NCBI GenBank assembly: GCA_937914675.1
Contig: CALDOC010000406.1
Span: 1 to 9,856, forward strand
Origin: an uncultured Sulfurimonas sp.
Lineage (GTDB): Bacteria > Campylobacterota > Campylobacteria > Campylobacterales > Sulfurimonadaceae
Direction: 5' to 3'
DNA: 9,856 bases
The notes beneath the pieces are model-generated. The model saw only the letters and a list, made by a program, of their open reading frames with translations. It ran no database searches and was not told the origin of the DNA. The position numbers were made by a program, and so were the translations under genes. The stretch's first letter is position 1. The number at the start of each line of letters is the position of its first letter. Shown here piece after piece: positions 1 through 6,545 of the stretch.

Positions 1-392
1 ACGTCTATCATTTCACCCTTGCTTAGAGCGGTTACGGAAGAAGCGATTATTCTAGCTATCTCTTTTTCAAAGCTTACAAGTTCGGTAAACGCTTTTGAAT
101 AAAGTATGTCGCCAAGCATTACGGCTGTTTTACTGCCATCCGTCGCATTCACGGAGCTAACGCCTCGTCTAGTCATGGCTTCATCGATAACGTCGTCATG
201 CAACAGAGAGGCTCCATGTATCAATTCCACTATAGCCGCTAAAAGAGGCGCTCTCTCATCAGAATGAGCTATCTTTAAAATCAGCTTAGCGCGCAATCTT
301 TTGCCACCGCTCAGCGTTCCAAAAAGACGAGTCACTTCATCGTTATCGCACTCAGCTATCAACCTTGCTATTTCCGCTTCTACTCTTTGCAT
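1..392 (-). CDS. ispB: Polyprenyl diphosphate synthase, N-terminal part (cut by window edge)
   Basis: This is a trans-isoprenyl diphosphate synthase that chain-extends farnesyl-type diphosphates with IPP to make the side chain of the respiratory quinone. I translated 130 codons by hand from an ATG at 390-392. GKR (residues 30-32) matches the IPP-binding GGKRLR region, and the first aspartate-rich motif is LLHDDVID (DDVID at 66-70), followed by TRRG. The second aspartate motif and the C-terminus lie beyond position 1. The upstream gene's stop is in the same frame, 9 bases before this ATG, so the start is well bounded; a weak GTGAG serves as ribosome site. It is the last visible gene of a three-gene cluster. 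H. pylori HP0240 holds the same place and is annotated ispB. The product chain length cannot be read from this fragment; Campylobacterota usually carry menaquinone-6, so 'octaprenyl' would be only a conventional name. Confidence 0.93.
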   Translation of the reverse strand, partial: MQRVEAEIARLIAECDNDEVTRLFGTLSGGKRLRAKLILKIAHSDERAPLLAAIVELIHGASLLHDDVIDEAMTRRGVSSVNATDGSKTAVMLGDILYSKAFTELVSFEKEIARIIASSVTALSKGEMID

Positions 393-401
393 TTTCTCAC
401 T

Positions 402-821
402 TTAGCTATTTTTCAGATATGTTAGAGATATTTGACTTTTATCATCAGATAAAAATATATCAAACACAGCTTCTTTTTTTTCAAAATCAAACTTCTTAAA
501 TTTAACTAGTATATAAGGGACGTTAAAAGCGTCAGCGCCTCTAGGCTTTAGTTCAAGCCTAAAACTTTGATTTTGAGCTCGCAAATACAGTATGTTTTGC
601 GCGACGATTCTATCATACGAACGATGCGTTACAAGACCGCCATTTTTATATAAAGTCCATCTAAATGTAAAAAGTCGTTCGCTAGAACCATATTTTACAA
701 GAATTTTCTTTTGAATATCTTTTTTTAGCGCTATTTCTTTATCTAGAGTCAGATTACTTGCAAAAGTAACACTCATCAGAAACGCTAAAGATAAAAAAAC
801 TTGTAAAATTGTTTTAAACAA
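402..821 (-). CDS. Small secreted protein of unknown function
   Basis: This is a 139-residue protein that I cannot assign to a function. Residues 1-21 form a classical signal peptide: a lysine, a hydrophobic run, then TFA before the probable cleavage site. The mature part is about 118 residues, mixed basic and aromatic, with alternating hydrophobic strands near the end, suggesting a small beta-rich periplasmic domain. No cysteine, lipobox or further membrane segment is visible. The start codon is TTG (819-821). A stop codon (825-827) of the upstream gene lies in the same frame, so no earlier start exists, and the next ATG (residue 16) would destroy the signal peptide. The AGGA at 823-826 is only one base from the TTG, so translation may depend on reinitiation after the upstream TAG. 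H. pylori has a hypothetical gene (HP0241, from memory) in this place between ispB and the DUF2018 gene. Confidence 0.8.
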   Translation of the reverse strand: MFKTILQVFLSLAFLMSVTFASNLTLDKEIALKKDIQKKILVKYGSSERLFTFRWTLYKNGGLVTHRSYDRIVAQNILYLRAQNQSFRLELKPRGADAFNVPYILVKFKKFDFEKKEAVFDIFLSDDKSQISLTYLKNS

Positions 822-824
822 TTC

Positions 825-1109
825 CTATTCGCTTTGAGAAAGAATCGCGCCCATTAACTCAATATAAAGACTTTTAGCCTTTACGTCGGAAACGCCTAAA
901 TTATTGGCTTCAAACATCTTAATCGCTCTATCTACGTCTTCACCCACATGCTCTTCAAGCATAAGCTCCATAGTTGCAACTTTTTCTATAAACTTTGACA
1001 ACTCATGTCTAACAACGTCATTGTTTGCGTTAAAGACAACGTCCATTAATTTTGATTTTGGCGAACCAGAGAAAACATCGTCTTCGTCTTCAAATAAAGC
1101 ACTATACAT
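825..1109 (-). CDS. DUF2018 family protein (HP0242-like)
   Basis: This is a 94-residue cytoplasmic protein with no signal peptide. It opens with an acidic N-terminus (LFEDEDDVF), then PKSKLMDVVFNANN, followed by predicted helices rich in leucine, methionine and glutamate. The length and sequence fit the DUF2018 family found in Campylobacterota. The H. pylori member, HP0242, has a crystal structure showing an intertwined all-helical dimer; I know of no proven biochemical role. The ATG at 1107-1109 has a good AGGA six bases upstream (1116-1119). It is the first gene of the cluster that continues into the secreted protein, three bases after its stop, and then the prenyl synthase. An extended -10 promoter lies about 30 bases upstream. 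The family call rests on remembered sequence and on the identical neighbourhood; no search was run. Confidence 0.85.
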   Translation of the reverse strand: MYSALFEDEDDVFSGSPKSKLMDVVFNANNDVVRHELSKFIEKVATMELMLEEHVGEDVDRAIKMFEANNLGVSDVKAKSLYIELMGAILSQSE

Positions 1110-1137
1110 TCTATATCCTATTTATTCAATTTTTTCG

Positions 1138-1146
1138 ATTATATCA
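1138..1146 (-). promoter_or_regulatory. Extended -10 promoter for the DUF2018-ispB cluster
   Basis: In the 60-base gap between thrC and the DUF2018 gene, the minus strand reads TGATATAAT, a perfect TGn-TATAAT extended -10. No good TTGACA -35 is present; instead A/T runs lie upstream, which is usual for Campylobacterota sigma-70 promoters. Transcription would start near 1131, leaving a leader of about 20 bases that carries the AGGA ribosome site. Confidence 0.65.
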
Positions 1147-1169
1147 GCTTTTAGTTAAAAACTTTAGCG

Positions 1170-2642
1170 TTATAAAAACTTCAGTATCTCTTTTTCTATA
1201 TCTTCTTTATTAATAACTAAATTTTGCGCAACGTTTTTAGTAAATAGCCCTTTAATCATGTCTGGTATGTCAAGGTTTGCCGTTTTGGAGATACTCTCTA
1301 GAGCGTCCATGTCATGAGCGTCCACTTCACCAGTTAAAGCGCTTGCGATGACTGGTGAAAATTTTGTCCATTCGGCAGTTGAATAAGCAATAGTTTTTAT
1401 CTCGGGATTTGAACATGTTTCATACGATTTCATACATGTGGCGGTATGAGGGTCCATCAAATAACCGTCATTCGCGAATGTCTCTTTGATATACTTTTTA
1501 CCCTCGTCCCCATCGCAATAATCCGCGTCAAAAGATTTTTGAAGTTTTTCTAATTCACTAGAAGTAAGCACGTAAACGTTGTCGACTTCCAAATTTTCCA
1601 TAAGCTCTTTTGTTCTATCGCTTCCAAACATGTCAAACAAAATTCTTTCTATATTTGATGATTTTAGTATGTCCATAGCAGGTGAAGTCGTAGAAACGAC
1701 TGAGGAGTCTCTTAAATCATATTTACCAGTTTTAATGAGTTTCGTTAAAACGTTATTTTCATTTGAAGAGATAATTATTTTTTCAACGCTTAGTCCCATT
1801 TTCCAAGCGTAATAGCCACCAAGCGCGTTGCCAAAGTTTCCACTTGGAACGTTGAGATAAACTTTTTCACCAAGGCTTATCGCGTTTTGACGAACAAGTT
1901 CCAAATAACTATGAATATGATAAATGATTTGAAAGATGATGCGACCAAAATTCACTGAATTCGCGGCTGATAACAAAACGTTTTTTTTCTTTAAAGCGCT
2001 CTTAAACTCTTCAGAAGCCAAAAGGCGCTTCAAAGCGTTTTGAGCGTCGTCAAAAACTCCATGAATTCCAATGACTTTTAGATTTTTGGCGTCTTCCGTC
2101 ACCATTTGCAAACGCTGAACGTCGCTTGTGCCACCATCAGGGTAGAGACAAGCGACTCGAACGTTTCGGCGATTTTTAAACGTTTCAAGAGCGGCTGGAC
2201 CCGTATCTCCACTAGTCGCCGCCAAGATAAGATAATGCTCGTTTCGCATCTGCGCTATGGATGACAATACGACGCCAAAAGGTTGAAGAGCCATGTCTTT
2301 AAAGGCGCGAGTTGGGCCATGATAAAGTTCACTGATATAAAGATTCTCTTTTACTTTTTTTACAGGAACGGGATTGTTCGCGTCGTCAAAATTATCGTAT
2401 AACGCAAGCGCCTCGTCAATAACTTCTTGTTTTATATCTATCTCAAAACGAGATAGCATATCCGAAGCCAACTCTTTATATGAAGAGTTAATATGTTTGT
2501 TTAAAAAATCTTCACCTAAAAAAGGTAAACTTTCAGGGACGTAAAGTCCACCAAAAGAAGCTATTGGCGCTAAAATCGCTTCTGAAAAGGTTACAGTTTT
2601 CGCTCTACTTTCATCGTTCCCACGCGTTTGTATAAAGTTCAT
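1170..2642 (-). CDS. thrC: Threonine synthase
   Basis: This PLP enzyme converts O-phosphohomoserine to threonine and phosphate, the last step of threonine synthesis. The protein has 490 residues, a normal length for the longer ThrC class. The N-terminus has the family's TRG motif and GGLYVPE (31-37). The PLP lysine is Lys115 in PTRAFKDMALQ. ATSGDTGPAA (142-151) and NSVNFGRI (228-235) form substrate and cofactor contacts typical of the family, and the phosphate-binding loop is PSGNFGNALGG (266-276). The ATG at 2640-2642 is preceded by a modest AGAG ribosome site and a promoter in the same short gap, so it appears to be transcribed on its own or as well by read-through from the division operon upstream. 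No attenuator or leader peptide is visible. All expected motifs are intact. Confidence 0.97.
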   Translation of the reverse strand: MNFIQTRGNDESRAKTVTFSEAILAPIASFGGLYVPESLPFLGEDFLNKHINSSYKELASDMLSRFEIDIKQEVIDEALALYDNFDDANNPVPVKKVKENLYISELYHGPTRAFKDMALQPFGVVLSSIAQMRNEHYLILAATSGDTGPAALETFKNRRNVRVACLYPDGGTSDVQRLQMVTEDAKNLKVIGIHGVFDDAQNALKRLLASEEFKSALKKKNVLLSAANSVNFGRIIFQIIYHIHSYLELVRQNAISLGEKVYLNVPSGNFGNALGGYYAWKMGLSVEKIIISSNENNVLTKLIKTGKYDLRDSSVVSTTSPAMDILKSSNIERILFDMFGSDRTKELMENLEVDNVYVLTSSELEKLQKSFDADYCDGDEGKKYIKETFANDGYLMDPHTATCMKSYETCSNPEIKTIAYSTAEWTKFSPVIASALTGEVDAHDMDALESISKTANLDIPDMIKGLFTKNVAQNLVINKEDIEKEILKFL

Positions 2643-2669
2643 ATTTTTCTCTAATATTTTATTTTCGAA

Positions 2670-2677
2670 ATTATATC
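2670..2677 (-). promoter_or_regulatory. Probable -10 promoter for thrC
   Basis: The minus strand reads GATATAAT in the 47-base gap upstream of thrC, a perfect TATAAT with A/T-rich DNA before it and no clear -35. The start would be near 2663, giving a leader of about 20 bases. No hairpin with a T-run separates it from the upstream EnvC-like gene, so read-through into thrC is possible. Confidence 0.5.
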
Positions 2678-2689
2678 TAAATATAAATA

Positions 2690-3913
2690 TTAATTAAATA
2701 ACTCTATTGGATTTATATGATAAGACTTTTGAGTTACTTCAAAGACGAGTTCGTCATCAACTCGCCCCACAGCAGAGCCTTTTTTTATTTTTCTGCCCTT
2801 CTCTATGTTTGGAGCGATTTGCGCTAGGTTTGCGTATATCGTATGCAAACCATTGTTATGTTCAACAATCACAATGTTATTTAATACGGCGGTTTTGTCA
2901 GCGTAGATAACCTTGCCATTAAATACCGTTTTTACCATGGAGTTATTCACTTTTGGCTTTAAGGATATGGATTCATTAAAAATTTTTATTCCATATATCG
3001 GATCTGTATAATTTCCATACGCTTTAGTTAGCGTATAGCCATCAAGAGGGGCGATTGTTTTCATCCCCACGTACTTTTTCGTCTCGACGCTTTGATAACT
3101 ATTGCCATGTTTTTTAACTGTTGGAAGAGTATCGTCAATCATAACTTTCTTCTGCTCAAAAGCGTTTTTTCTTTCTTTTTCTTCTTTTGCTTTTTCTATT
3201 TCATCTATTTTTATGATATTTAACTTTGCCAAAGTGTTCTTTAACGCGTTTTGCTTTTCAATAATGCTTTTCAATTCTCTTTTATAAGAATATTTGGCTT
3301 TTTCTAAGTTTCTTAGCGCTTTTTTATTCTCCGCTTGTATTTTCAACACGTTTTTTTGTTTTTCGTCTATGCTCATAATTGCCGCTTCCAAGGATGAAGC
3401 TTGTTCACTTAATATCGAAATATCCTTAGAATTTACAAAAAACGTGTCGTTGAGTTGACTTACTTTGTCTTTAGAAACTTTTAACATGCTATTTAACACT
3501 TCAAATTCTATGAGAGACTCTATGTCCACCGTATTTTTAGCTTCTAATATAACGGAAAGCGAGACGCTTTGCGCTATGAGAAAAACGAGTTTCTCTTCTA
3601 TTTTTGATTGATCTATTTTCAACTTGCCTTCATAAGTTTTTAAAGACGTGAGTTGAGATATGTTTGCCTGATAACTGCTCTCTTTTTCTAAAAGTTCTTT
3701 TTTTAACTCTTCAAGATACTTATTTTGCTGGGCAAGTTTTCTTTTTTGCTTCAAAATGGCTATTGCCGTATCTTTCATCTTTTTGTCTACGTTTGAGTAA
3801 TTCTCGGCAAACGAATTTATTTCAGAACTAGTCGTGATGATTTTTTTATTTATGTCTTCTTTGGCGTTTAAGGACAAAAGAAGAAATATTAGAGAAATTA
3901 TTAAACGAATCAT
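2690..3913 (-). CDS. EnvC-like coiled-coil protein with degenerate LytM/M23 domain
   Basis: This is a 407-residue periplasmic protein, probably a non-enzymatic activator of peptidoglycan amidases working with FtsEX. Residues 1-17 are a signal peptide (hydrophobic run ending LNA). About 20-255 are charged and helical with leucine spacing typical of coiled coils, and about 284-407 match the M23/LytM fold (GKVIYAD, IVIVEHNNGLHTIYANL, KGSAVG, FEV). The zinc ligands of active M23 enzymes are missing: the first HxxxD position reads NESIS (313-317), the YAHL histidine is Asn362, and the HLH motif reads ELV (388-390). E. coli EnvC has the same architecture and a degenerate LytM domain that activates AmiA/AmiB. 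The ATG overlaps the ftsX stop by four bases (ATGA), implying translational coupling. C. jejuni Cj1275c appears to be the counterpart. The role is inferred from architecture, lost residues and position. Confidence 0.88.
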   Translation of the reverse strand: MIRLIISLIFLLLSLNAKEDINKKIITTSSEINSFAENYSNVDKKMKDTAIAILKQKRKLAQQNKYLEELKKELLEKESSYQANISQLTSLKTYEGKLKIDQSKIEEKLVFLIAQSVSLSVILEAKNTVDIESLIEFEVLNSMLKVSKDKVSQLNDTFFVNSKDISILSEQASSLEAAIMSIDEKQKNVLKIQAENKKALRNLEKAKYSYKRELKSIIEKQNALKNTLAKLNIIKIDEIEKAKEEKERKNAFEQKKVMIDDTLPTVKKHGNSYQSVETKKYVGMKTIAPLDGYTLTKAYGNYTDPIYGIKIFNESISLKPKVNNSMVKTVFNGKVIYADKTAVLNNIVIVEHNNGLHTIYANLAQIAPNIEKGRKIKKGSAVGRVDDELVFEVTQKSYHINPIELFN

Positions 3914-4722
3914 ACCTCTTCTTTATGCCATAAAACGATTAAAGACGCCAATATGATTGACAAAAACATTGCAATTGCAACCATTGATAAAAAATCCGAG
4001 ATTGGATCAAATATCACTACGTTTATTCCAATGTTGGCAAACTGTTCCAAAACCCAAGCGTCGGTTGATATTACAGAAAACAGTATAAAAGAAAAAGCGC
4101 TCGCAATTAAGGCGTCAACTATGGACAATCTAAAAAGCACAGCTGAACGCATCCATGTGGGAGCCCCAAAAAGTCCCATAATGCTCATGCGATTGTTATG
4201 CTGAAATTGCCAAATCTTCAGCTCTTTAAATATGAGCAGAGTGGTAACCACTATCATGGATATGGCAAAAACCGTTATGACCGTTTTAAAAAGCAATAGG
4301 AGTTTATAGATGGAATCATGATTATTGGAAAAATTTTCAACTTTAATGACTGAGCTGTAATCGAGTAATTTTTTTGTTAAAAGCTCTATCTCTTGGGGGG
4401 ATGGATAACTCGTTAGTTTAACCTGATAAAATTTAGGAAGAGTTACTTTTAAAAGTTCTATGTTTGTTGCGCTCATACCAGTGTTTAATCTTTTTATAAC
4501 GCTATCTGGAGTCAAACTTGATATGTCGGCTATAATTGGATTTGAGTCAATGATTAATTTTGAATCTAATGTTTTTTGGGAAACGACTACGACTGAATAA
4601 TTATTTGCAAGATTTTTTTCATAAGCGCTGATCGATCTATCGACGATAATAAAAACTTGAATAGAAAAAAGTATACTCAAAAGCGCAATAACCAAAGAGA
4701 GATGGTTCTTAATTGACTTCAT
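3910..4722 (-). CDS. ftsX: Cell division protein FtsX
   Basis: This is the membrane subunit of the FtsEX complex, which relays FtsE ATP hydrolysis to a periplasmic partner that controls cell-wall hydrolases at the division site. The protein has 270 residues and the FtsX layout: membrane helix 1 at about 8-28, a periplasmic loop of about 110 residues, then helices at about 140-163, 198-219 and 241-264. The segment IMGLFGAPTWM (181-191) corresponds to the conserved cytoplasmic MRLVGAT-like stretch of FtsX. It is shorter than the E. coli protein because it lacks a long cytoplasmic N-terminus. The ATG at 4720-4722 lies inside ftsE (14-base overlap) and has a strong GGGAG ribosome site. The downstream EnvC-like gene overlaps by four bases. 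Overall similarity to distant FtsX proteins is low, so the call relies on topology, motif and adjacency to ftsE. Confidence 0.92.
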   Translation of the reverse strand: MKSIKNHLSLVIALLSILFSIQVFIIVDRSISAYEKNLANNYSVVVVSQKTLDSKLIIDSNPIIADISSLTPDSVIKRLNTGMSATNIELLKVTLPKFYQVKLTSYPSPQEIELLTKKLLDYSSVIKVENFSNNHDSIYKLLLLFKTVITVFAISMIVVTTLLIFKELKIWQFQHNNRMSIMGLFGAPTWMRSAVLFRLSIVDALIASAFSFILFSVISTDAWVLEQFANIGINVVIFDPISDFLSMVAIAMFLSIILASLIVLWHKEEV

Positions 4723-5380
4723 TTATTCTCCCAAATTCAATATGAAAATGTTTGTAATCCACTTTAATATTCTCTGGAATATGGTGAGTAACAACAATAA
4801 CGGTCGTTTTTAACTGTTCGTTTGCGCCAACCAATAGATTCCATATAAGTTCGGCGGAGTAATCATCAAGATTTCCCGTAGGCTCATCCGCCAATATTAA
4901 GATGGGATTATGAGACAGCGCTCTCGCCATGGCGACGCGTTGCTGCTCTCCACCACTTAGTTCAAGTGGATATTTTCCAGCTTGATGTTTGAGGCGAACA
5001 TGTTTTAAAAGCGAATCCACTTGATTTTGCGTTACGCTCTTTTCATATCCATTTATTATGAGAGGCAACATTATGTTTTTCTCAATAGTCCACTCTTTGA
5101 CAAGTTTGTAGTCTTGAAACACAATGCCAATATGCTTTCTTAAAAAATTAAGCTTAGAAGACGAAACGCCGCGAAGCTCCACTCCACCAACTATCAGACT
5201 CCCCTCATTTGGTTTTAACGCGCCATACAATGACTTTAGCAGCGTAGATTTTCCACTACCGCTCGCGCCCGTTATAAATACAAAACTAGCGCTGTTTATA
5301 GAAAACTTCACCTTGTTTATAATGGTTTCATTGTTTGAATACGACAGAGATAAATTGTCCGCGATAATTACTTTATTCAT
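4709..5380 (-). CDS. ftsE: Cell division ATP-binding protein FtsE
   Basis: This is the cytoplasmic ATPase of the FtsEX complex. The 223 residues match FtsE length and carry every ABC motif intact: Walker A GASGSGKST (38-46), Q-loop Gln89 in IGIVFQDYKL, signature LSGGEQQR (141-148), Walker B LILADE (161-166) with the following PTGNLD, and H-loop VTHH (197-200). The FQD..L..EWT..KN context is typical of FtsE and related LolD/MacB-type ATPases; the adjacent ftsX decides for FtsE. The ATG (5378-5380) overlaps the trmB stop by eight bases, with an AGG seven bases before it. All catalytic residues are present, so the complex should hydrolyse ATP. Confidence 0.95.
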   Translation of the reverse strand: MNKVIIADNLSLSYSNNETIINKVKFSINSASFVFITGASGSGKSTLLKSLYGALKPNEGSLIVGGVELRGVSSSKLNFLRKHIGIVFQDYKLVKEWTIEKNIMLPLIINGYEKSVTQNQVDSLLKHVRLKHQAGKYPLELSGGEQQRVAMARALSHNPILILADEPTGNLDDYSAELIWNLLVGANEQLKTTVIVVTHHIPENIKVDYKHFHIEFGRINEVN

Positions 5381-6545
5381 TAAGAAACCTGTCCAAAAAT
5401 TTATGCGCCGCTAAATTACTTTTAGACTTCAATGGATTTGAAGGATAATATCTTATCTCGGATGCGTTCACCAGAAGATATAAATGTTCCGGCCTGTCAA
5501 AACTACCCATGGACAAACGCGTCATGACTCCAGTGGAGGTTGTAAAAGCTCTTTCAAAATGTATAAATCCACCCTCAAACTTCTGGGTTTTGCCATAAAG
5601 CGCTAATACTTTTTTTGAATCTAGATTTAATTTTGAGAATTCGAAATTTCCATCAACGCCTAAAAGAGGAGATTCTTCTTCATTGACCATGGTTAAATCA
5701 TAAATGTTTTTTTCTTGCTTTTTCCATCTATCTTCATACTTTGAGCTAATGGCTATGTCTTTATTTTTGTTTATTTGAAGAGTGGTTTTATGGAACGCTA
5801 TGAAAGTTTCATACGAATAAGCGTAATAGTTTTCACTGTCGGTTCGAAGTTCAAGTCTGCCATCAACCTTTAAAACCCGTCTAGACTCCTCGATAAAAGA
5901 CGTCGAAATGACTCTTCTATGCGGTTTTTTATCCCATGGAACTGGAAAATGAACGTAAACTTTGCCTACCAAGTTCGATGGAACGAGTTCCATAAACAAT
6001 CTGGCGTCATAATCCAAGACGAAAAGGTTGTCCAAATTCTGGATAGTGATTTGTTTTAAAACTTGTTCGATAGATGGTCTGTGAATCTCTATGCCTATAA
6101 ACAATATCTCTTTATGCTTCGCCGCTTGATGCAGAAGATGACGTCCCGAACCAAAACCCACTTCAATTCTAACTTCTCTGTCCGTTGGAAAGTTTGAAGC
6201 GAAATATTCTATGCTTTTAAGAGCGGTAACTTTTTCAAGATGTACGTTTTTTTGATACTCTGGAACGTTCGAAGAGATAACGTTTAGTTTGGCGACTTTG
6301 GCGTAAGACAAAAGCGCGCGATGAACGTTGTATATGGACGCCGGCCTCGTCAGTTTGTCCGATTTTAAAAGAGACTTATTCTCCTCTTCTTTAACGAGCA
6401 AAAAGAAGTCGTCTTCATCAATCTTCACCGATATTAATTTTTCGTTATTGTGATTGTGATTGCTCGCTATAAAGTTAAACGTGACTTCATCCACTTTACA
6501 AGGAAACTCAATTTCTTTAAACTTTTCTATGTGTAAATGTGGCAT
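5373..6545 (-). CDS. trmB: tRNA (guanine-N7-)-methyltransferase with N- and C-terminal extensions
   Basis: This SAM-dependent enzyme makes m7G46 in the tRNA variable loop. The methyltransferase core spans about 105-285: SAM motif EVGFGSGRHLL (128-138), acidic-loop GIEIHRPS (151-158), FPVPWDKKPHRR (200-211), TDSENYY (235-241) and KYEDRWKKQEKNIYDL (269-284). At 390 residues it is much longer than the roughly 210-240 residues of E. coli or B. subtilis TrmB, with about 105 extra residues before the core and about 105 after it, neither of which I recognise. The usual FPDPW reads FPVPW, so the aspartate proposed to be important in other TrmB proteins is Val202 here. I recall the long form and this motif in Campylobacter too, so they may be lineage traits. 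The ATG shares one base with the stop of the upstream lipoprotein gene (TAATG) and has AGAG as ribosome site. C. jejuni Cj1278c is the positional counterpart. Confidence 0.93.
   Translation of the reverse strand: MPHLHIEKFKEIEFPCKVDEVTFNFIASNHNHNNEKLISVKIDEDDFFLLVKEEENKSLLKSDKLTRPASIYNVHRALLSYAKVAKLNVISSNVPEYQKNVHLEKVTALKSIEYFASNFPTDREVRIEVGFGSGRHLLHQAAKHKEILFIGIEIHRPSIEQVLKQITIQNLDNLFVLDYDARLFMELVPSNLVGKVYVHFPVPWDKKPHRRVISTSFIEESRRVLKVDGRLELRTDSENYYAYSYETFIAFHKTTLQINKNKDIAISSKYEDRWKKQEKNIYDLTMVNEEESPLLGVDGNFEFSKLNLDSKKVLALYGKTQKFEGGFIHFERAFTTSTGVMTRLSMGSFDRPEHLYLLVNASEIRYYPSNPLKSKSNLAAHKFLDRFLNE

Noticed and set aside
904..1158. Plus-strand reading frame opposite the DUF2018 gene
   Set aside because: It is a serine-rich antisense shadow of a well-supported conserved gene, with no ribosome site or family resemblance. 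The other plus-strand frames opposite thrC, the EnvC-like gene, ftsX, ftsE, the lipoprotein and rluD were dropped for the same reason.
2643..2689. Possible terminator between the EnvC-like gene and thrC
   Set aside because: The gap is AT-rich with short ATATTTA/TAAATAT repeats but has no GC stem followed by a T-run on the coding strand.
4709..5380. FtsE as a LolD/MacB-type transporter ATPase
   Set aside because: The ABC motifs alone would not separate these families, but the overlapping downstream gene has FtsX topology and is followed by an EnvC-like protein, which fits FtsEX.
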